From a virus: a stretch of DNA of 40,880 nucleotides. Below, piece after piece: positions 29,024-36,304 of the stretch (position 1 is the stretch's first letter; each line of letters starts with the position of its first letter). The DNA lies in IMG/VR virus record IMGVR_UViG_3300030061_001881, positions 1 through 40,880 of that record; one strand, 5' to 3'. The position numbers and the translations under genes were made by a program. The notes beneath the pieces were generated by a model, which ran no database searches, had not been told where the DNA came from, and worked only from the letters and a program-made list of their open reading frames with translations.

Positions 29024-31372
29024 TTGATTATAGACTACTACTATCCAAATGGGTTTGATGAAATATCATTCCCTCACTTGTATGAGCGTACAAGGGATGC
29101 TAATGGTAACTTGTACGTGAACATGATAAGTCCTGACGATGAGAAGTATGTGAAACCACATTGTTGGATTCCTGTTGATACTAATCCTCGAAGACTAGGT
29201 AGAGTAATGTCAAGATATCAAGGTGTATATGTAGATGCAGAACAAAGAGCCGAAGGGTTAGATGGTAAACAATTGAAGAAAATGATTGTACCTAACCCTC
29301 GTGCTTTTTGGGATATCAAGAAAGAGATTGATACATATGAAGCAGATATGCCATATGAAGACCAATATTTATTGAAGACTTATCCTGAAAAGATACCTGA
29401 GTTCGCACCACGAATTTGGTATTTTGATTTAGAATGGGATGTAAATGATGGCTTCCTAACAGTCATGGCAATTGATGATAGTCATGCTGAACATCCTGTA
29501 GTTTTTGCATGGAGAGAAAATCAGGTACATACTGTTGATTGGATTGATAGAGAAGGCGGGTACATGTTATATCTTTATGATAATGAAATTGACATGTGTA
29601 ATGCATTCTTAGACCATTTAGAAGAATGTGACCCTGATATTTTATGTGCTCATGCAATTATGTGGGCAGATTTACCAAAATTAATGGAAAGACTACCTGA
29701 CCCTCAAAGATTGTCACCAATAGGTGAAATTGTAAAGCCTCACGCTAAGTATGGCTACAAGGAAACGCAACAACCAATCAAAGGTAGATTATGCTTTGAC
29801 AGTGCCGCTAAAGGTATGACTGGTTCAGGATTTGAAACTCTATGGATTAAGTCAGGTAGAGGACAATTACCGAGTAGAAAATTAGATACTATAGCCAAAG
29901 CATTAGATTTAGGTGGAAAGATTGATGAAGATGAGGATGGCAACAAGTTAGATGTTCGCACATGGTGGTACACTCACTTTGATTTATTTGTAGATTATTG
30001 TTTGAGAGATACTACATTGTTACGTCAATGTGATGAGAAACTAAATGCTATACCTTTCTTAGTTGCAATGCAACAATTCTGTGGAGTAAGGTTTCAATCT
30101 GTTCATAGAGTTACTAATTATGTTCGAGGATTGTTTGGCAGGTATTCTGATTTGAAAGCACCATCTATGTACAATAGACAAAGAGATTCTTTAACTGCTG
30201 CACATGTTCTGGAAACTAAACCGGGACGACATCAGAATGTTGCACTTGTTGATTTCGCATCTCTATATCCAATACTGATTGTATGTCTAAATTTATGTCC
30301 TACAACTAAGAGAAGTAAGTTTGATACTGAAGGTAACATCAGACAGTTACCTGACGGTAGTAGATGGGAACAAGATGAAAAAGGCATATTACCCAGTATA
30401 GTAGAGGATATGTTGTTATTACGTAAAGAATACAAAAAGTTAGCCAAAGAAGCCACTAATGAAGATGATAAATTCAAAAATGATATGATGCAATTAGCAG
30501 TCAAAGTTTGTACTAATGCAATCTATGGCTATGTTTCACAAGCAGCGATAGGCGGTATGTGGACTGACCCTGACGTTGGGGCGGCTATTACAAGCATGGG
30601 TAGAGAGAGTATTACATTACTAATGACAGAAGCAGAAAGACAAGGCTACACTGTACTAGCAGGTCATACAGATTCATGCTATATACAAGCACCATTTGAA
30701 GAAGTTCCACCATTGGTAGAACATCTCAATAAAACGATTAGAACTGAATTAGAACTACCGCTAATGGACGTAGAGTTTGAAGCATTTTTTGACTATTGGA
30801 CTACTGCTAATAGCAAGAATAGAAACTTTGGTATCATAACTTGGCCGGAGTCTAAAAGAGGAGATTTGAAAGTTACAGGCTATGGTCTGAAAGCGGCCAA
30901 CTCATCTCCTTTAACAAGAGACATTCAACGTACTATGTTCCGAATGATAAGCGAAGGTGCAGAAGAAAATGATGTAAGTAAAGAAATTAGACCGATATCT
31001 ATAGCCTTAAGGAAAGGTGAAAAAAGCATTGAGGATTTAGCACCCTATGGTAGATTAGGTAAAGCATCTTATGATAGAGTACCACCGAATGGTGCTAAAG
31101 GTGCTTTGTATTACAATGAACACATGGCTACTAATGACCCATTTAGGGTAGGCGATTCAGGTCAATGGGTCTACGTGAATGGTGTTCCTGATGGGATGCC
31201 AACCACTAACATAGTGTCATTCCGTGACGCAGAAGAAATCAAAGACTTTTCATTAGATTATGATTTGATGGTAGAGAAATTTATTCGTAAAAAACTAGAG
31301 CCTATCTACGAAGTATTAGATTGGGATTTAGGTTTTGCTTGTGGTGACAAAAAACCAAAGGAGTATTGGTAA
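29024..31372 (+). CDS. polB: B-family DNA polymerase
   Basis: 782 residues. Exonuclease: D135-L-E137 (Exo I), LCAHAIMWADLPKL (Exo II; the usual Asn is Ala, the Asp is kept), Y325-x3-D329 (Exo III). Polymerase: D410FASLYP (motif A), K494-x3-N-A-I-Y-G (motif B), HTDS with D550 (motif C; usually DTDS), and KNRNFG where KKRY is usual. Start is TTG 29024 after TAGGTG; the first in-frame ATG would remove the N-terminal domain. It is the replicative enzyme, working with the PCNA gene two bases downstream. Confidence 0.95.
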   Translation: MIIDYYYPNGFDEISFPHLYERTRDANGNLYVNMISPDDEKYVKPHCWIPVDTNPRRLGRVMSRYQGVYVDAEQRAEGLDGKQLKKMIVPNPRAFWDIKKEIDTYEADMPYEDQYLLKTYPEKIPEFAPRIWYFDLEWDVNDGFLTVMAIDDSHAEHPVVFAWRENQVHTVDWIDREGGYMLYLYDNEIDMCNAFLDHLEECDPDILCAHAIMWADLPKLMERLPDPQRLSPIGEIVKPHAKYGYKETQQPIKGRLCFDSAAKGMTGSGFETLWIKSGRGQLPSRKLDTIAKALDLGGKIDEDEDGNKLDVRTWWYTHFDLFVDYCLRDTTLLRQCDEKLNAIPFLVAMQQFCGVRFQSVHRVTNYVRGLFGRYSDLKAPSMYNRQRDSLTAAHVLETKPGRHQNVALVDFASLYPILIVCLNLCPTTKRSKFDTEGNIRQLPDGSRWEQDEKGILPSIVEDMLLLRKEYKKLAKEATNEDDKFKNDMMQLAVKVCTNAIYGYVSQAAIGGMWTDPDVGAAITSMGRESITLLMTEAERQGYTVLAGHTDSCYIQAPFEEVPPLVEHLNKTIRTELELPLMDVEFEAFFDYWTTANSKNRNFGIITWPESKRGDLKVTGYGLKAANSSPLTRDIQRTMFRMISEGAEENDVSKEIRPISIALRKGEKSIEDLAPYGRLGKASYDRVPPNGAKGALYYNEHMATNDPFRVGDSGQWVYVNGVPDGMPTTNIVSFRDAEEIKDFSLDYDLMVEKFIRKKLEPIYEVLDWDLGFACGDKKPKEYW

Positions 31373-31373
31373 T

Positions 31374-32132
31374 ATGGTTGAATTAACACTACCACCAAAA
31401 CAGTGGCTTAGATACTTGACGATGTTAGGTGAAAATGTAACAGATGTAATCTTACATGTTAATGAAAATGATATATCGTTTAAGATTGCTTACATGACAC
31501 ATTATCTTTCTTTCAAAGAAACATTGTCTACACCACCAGCATCAACAGGAACATTGAATGTATCAGATTTATCGAAGACAAGTGCTTTCTTGAAGAAATG
31601 TAAAAACGATGTTACAATAAAACAAGGAAGAGGTAATAGGTTGTCATTACAATGTGGTAGCATGAAAATGACATTACCATGTTTCGATAACATTAGTTCT
31701 CAAAGAGTGCCGACTTTTGATAGATTAGTAAAAGCGTCAAAAGAAAATCAATGGCAGAACTTTGGTCGTGGGGCATTAGATGTACATGGTACAGTAAATT
31801 TTGATGAGATAGTAAAAATATCATCATTGGGTAAATTAATATCCAGTGATTCAAATTTTCAAATTAAAGCAAATGCAGATGAGAATGAGTTTGTTCTGAA
31901 TGCTTTCAAAAGAAACGGTGCATCTATATTTGCATCGGCAACTCTTGAAAATGCAGAAGGTCCAAACCACACAGCAGTGTCTAATTTCGGTGCTTGGTTA
32001 TTACCTTGCATCTGTATGATAGATACGAATACACCAGCACAGATACACTTTGGTGATTCTACTGTATTGATAATAGAACAAACAACAGAAACAACAGAAA
32101 AGACAGTTGTTATAATAGACCATGAGGAATAA
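31374..32132 (+). CDS. pcn: PCNA sliding clamp
   Basis: 252 residues, the normal length of a PCNA monomer. The N-terminal domain pattern (LPPKQWLRYLTMLGENVTDV, then NENDISFKI, then FLKKCKNDVTIKQG) and the second beta domain (FDEIVKISSLGKLIS ... IKANADENEFVLNAF) fit the family. ATG 31374 follows AAGGAG; the frame is open upstream only inside PolB. Forms a ring that tethers PolB and other enzymes; loaded by RFC at 25443. Confidence 0.85.
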   Translation: MVELTLPPKQWLRYLTMLGENVTDVILHVNENDISFKIAYMTHYLSFKETLSTPPASTGTLNVSDLSKTSAFLKKCKNDVTIKQGRGNRLSLQCGSMKMTLPCFDNISSQRVPTFDRLVKASKENQWQNFGRGALDVHGTVNFDEIVKISSLGKLISSDSNFQIKANADENEFVLNAFKRNGASIFASATLENAEGPNHTAVSNFGAWLLPCICMIDTNTPAQIHFGDSTVLIIEQTTETTEKTVVIIDHEE

Positions 32133-32134
32133 AT

Positions 32135-32320
32135 ATGAGTGAGATTGAAGATATAGTAATAAAGAAAATAGAAGCAAGAGCAAAGTTGGGTGAAAATAAA
32201 TATAATACCACAATGGAAAGAACTGATTTATCTCGTAAAGAATGGTTAATCCATGCACAGGAAGAGGCTTTAGACCTAGCAATTTATTTGCAAAAATGTA
32301 TAATGTTGGAGGAAGAGTGA
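32135..32320 (+). CDS. MazG-like small protein (61 aa)
   Basis: ARAKLGENKYNTTMERTDLS, then EWLIHAQEEALDLAIYLQKC follow a pattern common in small phage proteins of the MazG/dATP-dGTP diphosphohydrolase-like group (kYG ... WL-H-x-E-E-x-x-D-x-x-x-Y). The Glu-Glu and Asp could bind a metal ion. Nucleotide clean-up beside the polymerase and clamp would make sense. Moderate confidence because the protein is short. Confidence 0.6.
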   Translation: MSEIEDIVIKKIEARAKLGENKYNTTMERTDLSRKEWLIHAQEEALDLAIYLQKCIMLEEE

Positions 32321-32547
32321 TGTTGTTGTATAGTCTATCAGTACTAGGTGGATTTGCCTTAGCAAAATGGGCAGTACCTAGAGTGCCTTCACTAAAAACA
32401 GAAAAGTATCATCTACATCATTGGATGTGGGCTTCAGCAGCACTTATCAGTTTCATGTTTATTACTGTAACAGATATTACTATTGGTTTATTTACAGGTA
32501 TTGCACTACAAGGTTTAACTTACAAAAATTGGGGGTTTTTACAATGA
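32320..32547 (+). CDS. Small membrane protein (75 aa)
   Basis: Two to three hydrophobic segments: LLYSLSVLGGFALAKWAV, WMWASAALISFMFITVT and ITIGLFTGIALQGL, with a basic loop (RVPSLKTEKYHLHH) between the first two. Start ATG 32320 overlaps the preceding stop. It could be a small host-membrane protein; a holin role cannot be claimed. Confidence 0.65.
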   Translation: MLLYSLSVLGGFALAKWAVPRVPSLKTEKYHLHHWMWASAALISFMFITVTDITIGLFTGIALQGLTYKNWGFLQ

Positions 32548-32660
32548 TTTTAATGTATTGTAAATGTGGCTGGCACACTGACAAATTCATTGATAATTGT
32601 GAAAAATGTGGTAGAGTTCTTTACTACCATGTTCCTTCTCTTACGGGGGATTCACGATGA
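32544..32660 (+). CDS. Zinc-ribbon microprotein (38 aa)
   Basis: CKCGW and CEKCGR, 10 residues apart, form a minimal zinc ribbon (C-x-C-G ... C-x2-C-G). ATG 32544 and TGA 32658-32660 overlap the adjoining genes. The open frame runs further upstream, but that part lies in another gene. Confidence 0.6.
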   Translation: MILMYCKCGWHTDKFIDNCEKCGRVLYYHVPSLTGDSR

Positions 32661-32812
32661 GTTTGGAAAATCATATGGTTGTTGGTTTTGATTCATTTGA
32701 TGTAGATGTCAGTGACTTAGAAGAATGTGAATCGTGTCAGGGTTACATAGGTGATGAATTGAAAATAGAAGAATGGGAATTAAATAAATGTACGTGTGAG
32801 GAGGAAGAATAG
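32657..32812 (+). CDS. Acidic Cys-pair microprotein (51 aa)
   Basis: CESC in the middle and CTC near the acidic end (EEEE) could hold a metal. Strongly acidic. ATG 32657 overlaps the stop before, and the next ATG follows the TAG with no gap. Function unknown. Confidence 0.55.
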   Translation: MSLENHMVVGFDSFDVDVSDLEECESCQGYIGDELKIEEWELNKCTCEEEE

Positions 32813-32983
32813 ATGCAGTGTAGTTGTTGTTCAAGTTTGTATAATACTACTATTGCAATGCAAACTGTGGGTAGTGAAGGTATGATTTGCCATAGTTGTA
32901 TAGAAAAGGCAGTAGAAATGTATATGAAAATTAAAAATGGAGATATTAGAATAACTCCGAGTAAAATGGATATGGGGTACTGA
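32813..32983 (+). CDS. Cys-rich microprotein (56 aa)
   Basis: CSCC near the N-terminus and CHSC at 26-29 form a zinc-binding pattern, followed by a helix (IEKAVEMYMKIKNGD). GGAGGAAGAATAG precedes the start. It is the third consecutive Cys-pair microprotein, directly before the nuclease gene. Confidence 0.58.
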   Translation: MQCSCCSSLYNTTIAMQTVGSEGMICHSCIEKAVEMYMKIKNGDIRITPSKMDMGY

Positions 32984-32984
32984 T

Positions 32985-33950
32985 ATGAAATTTAATCCAA
33001 ATGGTGAATCTTTTACGAAAAGTTCTGATTATGCTAATGCTGAAATGATGAAGTCATATGAAGAAAGTAGTTATGCTTGGAAACCTAATGATGATGGTAT
33101 CCTTAGAATAACTAAGTCAAGTCTTGGTGATTTTAACTGGTGTCCATATCAATACTATCTTACTAAAATACTAGGTCATAGAGGGCAAGAAACTGAACAT
33201 ATGATAAAAGGAACAAATGTACATGATGTTTGTGAATACTTTTGGAAAAATGTAGATAGTGTCTTACCTGAAGTGTTGAATTTAATAGAAGAAGAAAAAC
33301 ATCTTCTTGGTTATGAGAAACTAAAAACAGTGATACCGAAACCACCATCACCTTACATGTATGGTGAAGATGCAATTATTGATACTTGGTTGAGATGGCA
33401 ATGGGATAGACTACTTATCACTAAAGGTAAAGATTGGAAGCCTGTTGGTAATGAAGTAGAGGGTCATGCTAGAATTGAAGTTGAAGTCAATGGTAAAAAA
33501 TACCCAGTACATCTGAAAGGTTTCATTGATAGAATCTTTTCAGATAGTGAGGGCGGCTTCGTACTTATGGAATTAAAAACTGGCAAATGGAATCCAAAGA
33601 AAGCAACAAGTATGCGTACAGAAATGCAATTTTATAAAATGTTATTAGAAGAAGGTCACATGGAAGAGTTTCTACCCGTCACGCATTGGGCGTGGGAATT
33701 TCCTGATGGTGATGTAAGAAACGGTACAAAGAAAGAATGGGAAATAGAAGAAATAGGTACAAGTAAGACAAAGTATGCACCTAGAACAGTTAACAATAGA
33801 ATAAAAAAACTTGTTGAAGCACATGTTAAAAATGAATTTCCACCAATACACAAGGACACCTGTAAATCGTATTGTAGGCATGAGAACTTATGTTCTTGGT
33901 GCGATTTTATGGATTTGTGTCCGTCTTGGAACGGGGGTATAAAAGTATGA
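32985..33950 (+). CDS. Cas4/RecB-like PD-(D/E)XK nuclease with Cys cluster
   Basis: 321 residues. SSLGDFNWCPYQYYL (Cys53) is the typical opening of Cas4/RecB-type nucleases; GTNVHDVCEYFW is the His-containing helix; D182 (GFIDRI) and E196-L-K198 (MELKTGK) are the metal and catalytic residues; QFYKMLL follows as motif QxxxY-like. The C-terminal cluster (Cys293, 297, 303, 306, 312) with Cys53 can carry a 4Fe-4S group as in Cas4/AddB. No Cas1 or CRISPR array is present, so a role in replication or recombination end processing is likely. Confidence 0.85.
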   Translation: MKFNPNGESFTKSSDYANAEMMKSYEESSYAWKPNDDGILRITKSSLGDFNWCPYQYYLTKILGHRGQETEHMIKGTNVHDVCEYFWKNVDSVLPEVLNLIEEEKHLLGYEKLKTVIPKPPSPYMYGEDAIIDTWLRWQWDRLLITKGKDWKPVGNEVEGHARIEVEVNGKKYPVHLKGFIDRIFSDSEGGFVLMELKTGKWNPKKATSMRTEMQFYKMLLEEGHMEEFLPVTHWAWEFPDGDVRNGTKKEWEIEEIGTSKTKYAPRTVNNRIKKLVEAHVKNEFPPIHKDTCKSYCRHENLCSWCDFMDLCPSWNGGIKV

Positions 33951-34270
33951 AAAATGAAACAAAATTACAAAATGAATTGAAGATGATAATAATAGGAGAT
34001 ATTGAAAAAGACGAGTATTTTTCTGAGAATGAAAAACCTGTAGTGAATGTAACATTCATGGAAAAAGGTAGTAAAGATAGACCGTTAGTAAGAGTGTTTA
34101 ATGGTAAACAATTAACATTAGATGCTTTTACTGAAGATGATGTCAATGGCGGCTTTCAGGCACTAGATATTGTAGTGAATAGTGCTGTGTTCGATTTATA
34201 TGGTCACAGCGAAGGTATGGATTATTGTTCAAGAAATGCTTTACTCAAATATAAAAAAATGCAAAAGTGA
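33947..34270 (+). CDS. Unknown small protein (107 aa)
   Basis: The start is ATG 33947, overlapping the nuclease stop. Alpha/beta with beta stretches KPVVNVTFMEKG and RPLVRVFNGKQL, then a short helix with DIVVNSAVFDL. No motif. It lies between nuclease and primase, so a replication-linked accessory role is likely but unproven. Confidence 0.65.
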   Translation: MKNETKLQNELKMIIIGDIEKDEYFSENEKPVVNVTFMEKGSKDRPLVRVFNGKQLTLDAFTEDDVNGGFQALDIVVNSAVFDLYGHSEGMDYCSRNALLKYKKMQK

Positions 34271-34274
34271 TTAG

Positions 34275-35369
34275 ATGGGTTTCATAGAGTTTGATTATCC
34301 TAGAGAAGTGTTAGACATTGGTTCTAATGGTGATAAAGGATTTAGAAGATTAGTAAATAATTCTAAACAGTTGTCAAACTATTGGAAAGGTAAAAATGGA
34401 AGTGGTAATGTCTATATGACGGCCTATGGATATAGGGCGACACAAGCACCACGACATCATAGAGTTGATTATAACACACCTATCATAAGACATTTCGTTT
34501 TAGACTTTGATTGTAAAGACTTTAGGAATAAAGGCCGTGAAGTTGAATTTGCATTTGTACAAGAACAAGTAAAAAGATTACATCAGCATTTTTTATTAAA
34601 TGATTATGAACACTATATTTGGATGTCAGGGGGTGGATTTCATATTTGGATTCCATTGAATAAAACTTTGACACCAAGCACTGGATTAGAAGTCAGTAGA
34701 ATAAAAAATGCAGGTAAAAAATATTTAATTAAATTACATAAAGAATTAGATTTACCTTCTAACGACCCTACGGTTGCATTTGATACTGCGGGTATGATTA
34801 GAATACCTAATTCATATAACATGAAAAGAGGTTGTTGGAGTATACCATTGAAACATGATGAAGTAATGAAATTGTCGCACGATGATTTGATAGAACTGGC
34901 ACAAGAACCTAGAAGTGGTGCAATCAAACACGGTAATATTAAATTTGAATTAACAATACCTGAGAAACAAAAAGTAACTTTCACAAAGACAAAAAGAAAC
35001 ATAGATTTACCCGATGTATCTCTTGATAAAATTTTAGTGTTACCTTGTATTGCTCAAGCAGCATTAGGTGAAGGTAATCCAACTCATAGAGCACGTTTCC
35101 ATTTAGCGAATTACTTAGCGGCTAGGTTAAGGTATTGGTTTCCTCCAGAATACGCAACTGAACAAGATAAACATGAACATTCTAACAAAATTGTGGATAT
35201 ATGCGAAGCACAAGGTTGGGTTGACTTTGATAGAAACATTACAACTACTCAAGTTAAAAGCATAGTTTTTGGTAATTATAATTATTCTAATTGTAAAACT
35301 TTAATCATGGAAGGTTTATGCACAGGTATTTGTAATTATTATGATGGTACAGCGGAGGACGTAGTATGA
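34275..35369 (+). CDS. Archaeo-eukaryotic primase with PriS-like and PriL-like parts
   Basis: 364 residues. The catalytic part shows LD77-F-D79 (motif I), S118GGGFH123 (motif II) and D170TAGMIR176 (motif III), which define an AEP/PriS active site. From about 255 a second region (LPC258IAQAALGEGNPTH, RARFHLANYLAARLR, ... QVKSIV ... C340 ... C349-x3-C353) matches the helical PriL C-terminal domain with its four iron-sulfur cysteines. The two halves of the host heterodimer thus appear joined in one short chain. It makes primers for PolB. Five bases separate it from the upstream gene. Confidence 0.85.
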   Translation: MGFIEFDYPREVLDIGSNGDKGFRRLVNNSKQLSNYWKGKNGSGNVYMTAYGYRATQAPRHHRVDYNTPIIRHFVLDFDCKDFRNKGREVEFAFVQEQVKRLHQHFLLNDYEHYIWMSGGGFHIWIPLNKTLTPSTGLEVSRIKNAGKKYLIKLHKELDLPSNDPTVAFDTAGMIRIPNSYNMKRGCWSIPLKHDEVMKLSHDDLIELAQEPRSGAIKHGNIKFELTIPEKQKVTFTKTKRNIDLPDVSLDKILVLPCIAQAALGEGNPTHRARFHLANYLAARLRYWFPPEYATEQDKHEHSNKIVDICEAQGWVDFDRNITTTQVKSIVFGNYNYSNCKTLIMEGLCTGICNYYDGTAEDVV

Positions 35370-35527
35370 ATGAACAAAAAATATTTTATTGTGAAGATTG
35401 TAAAGTTGAATTAAATGGATACAATACTAAGGGTCAATGGAGATATAATAAACCTAAAACAATTAGATGTGGTGCATGTTATCTAGTGTGGAAAAGAAAT
35501 ACAAGGAGGTTAAAGGGTGCGAAATAA
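35366..35527 (+). CDS. Zinc-ribbon microprotein (53 aa)
   Basis: CEDC and CGAC, 22 residues apart, with a basic tail (WKRNTRRLKGAK). ATG 35366 overlaps the primase stop. AAGGAGG inside its last codons is the ribosome site of the ERCC4 nuclease, which starts 11 bases before this gene ends. The layout resembles small HNH-adjacent zinc proteins, but no HNH residues are visible. Confidence 0.6.
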   Translation: MNEQKIFYCEDCKVELNGYNTKGQWRYNKPKTIRCGACYLVWKRNTRRLKGAK

Positions 35528-36218
35528 ACCGGATTTATTTATTGATAGTAATGAAAGGGGTACTCTCTGCGAATCAATTATCAGGAGAGCAGAAAAAGAA
35601 GGATTAACAGTAGTACGTAAAACTTTGATAGTAGGAGATTATCTTCTAGGCGAAGCATGTATAGAGGCTAAATCAATTAGTGATTTATTCATGTCAAGTC
35701 ATAGTGGCCATCTTTGGAGACAATTAGAAAATTTAGATGCTAACTACAGTAGATTCTTTCTTTTGATTCACGGTTCAATTGCAAAGCATGTTGCGATGTC
35801 TAAAAGAAATGGTTACAAAGTAACATATAGTAAAGTACAAAACGAATTGTTAGGTACTATTGCTAGAATAATGAGTGATTTTGAATGTCAGGTTTTCTTT
35901 ACAGAAAATCAATCAGAAGCGGCTATGTTTGTTGTAAAGTTACACGACAAATTACACAAACCTGCATCTAGTCATGGTGCAAGGGCAATAAGAAGGGTTA
36001 GTACAAACGATGTAAGATTAGACATGTTGATGGCTATACCCGGTATTGGAAGAGAAACAGGAGAGAAAATGTTAACGGAGTGTGGTAGTATTGAAGAGAT
36101 GTGTTTTGAAGAATCATTGAAACATGTAAAAGGCTTAGGACCAGCACTAAGACAGAAAATAATGAATGTTCTAACAAGTGAAGAACCAGTTCATATTGAA
36201 AGAACAAAAAGGCGTTAG
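35517..36218 (+). CDS. XPF/ERCC4-family nuclease with helix-hairpin-helix
   Basis: 233 residues starting at GTG 35517, seven bases after AGGAGGT. The nuclease part has FIDSNERG, VGDYLL and E50AKSISD56 (the family's ERKxxxD, with Ala instead of Arg). The C-terminal tandem HhH (MAIPGIGRETGEKMLTECGS and KGLGPALRQKI) binds DNA branches. Archaeal Hef/XPF proteins cut forked or flap DNA. Promoter P9 begins within the last five bases of this gene. Confidence 0.9.
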   Translation: MRNKPDLFIDSNERGTLCESIIRRAEKEGLTVVRKTLIVGDYLLGEACIEAKSISDLFMSSHSGHLWRQLENLDANYSRFFLLIHGSIAKHVAMSKRNGYKVTYSKVQNELLGTIARIMSDFECQVFFTENQSEAAMFVVKLHDKLHKPASSHGARAIRRVSTNDVRLDMLMAIPGIGRETGEKMLTECGSIEEMCFEESLKHVKGLGPALRQKIMNVLTSEEPVHIERTKRR

Positions 36219-36236
36219 TATATAAAACAACATTAT
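36214..36236 (+). promoter_or_regulatory. Class B promoter P9
   Basis: GTTAG and TATATAAA (36219-36226), three bases, then ACATTAT (36230-36236). The next ATG is 86 nt from the box, so the predicted leader, of about 57 nt, contains the AT-rich element at 36240. Confidence 0.75.
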
Positions 36237-36239
36237 GTA

Positions 36240-36285
36240 TCTAATTATTCCATTATTCTTTCTATACATAATAATTATAAGGTAG
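36240..36285. repeat. AT-rich element, copy 2
   Basis: Nearly the same as 1492-1534: TCTAATTATTC, ATTATTC, TATACATAATAAT and a closing GTAGT. It occupies the predicted 5' leader of the AAA+ gene. Its inverted repeat ATTATT / AATAAT could form an RNA hairpin or a protein-binding site. Confidence 0.6.
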
Positions 36286-36304
36286 TCACATATGAGGTCA
36301 AAAT

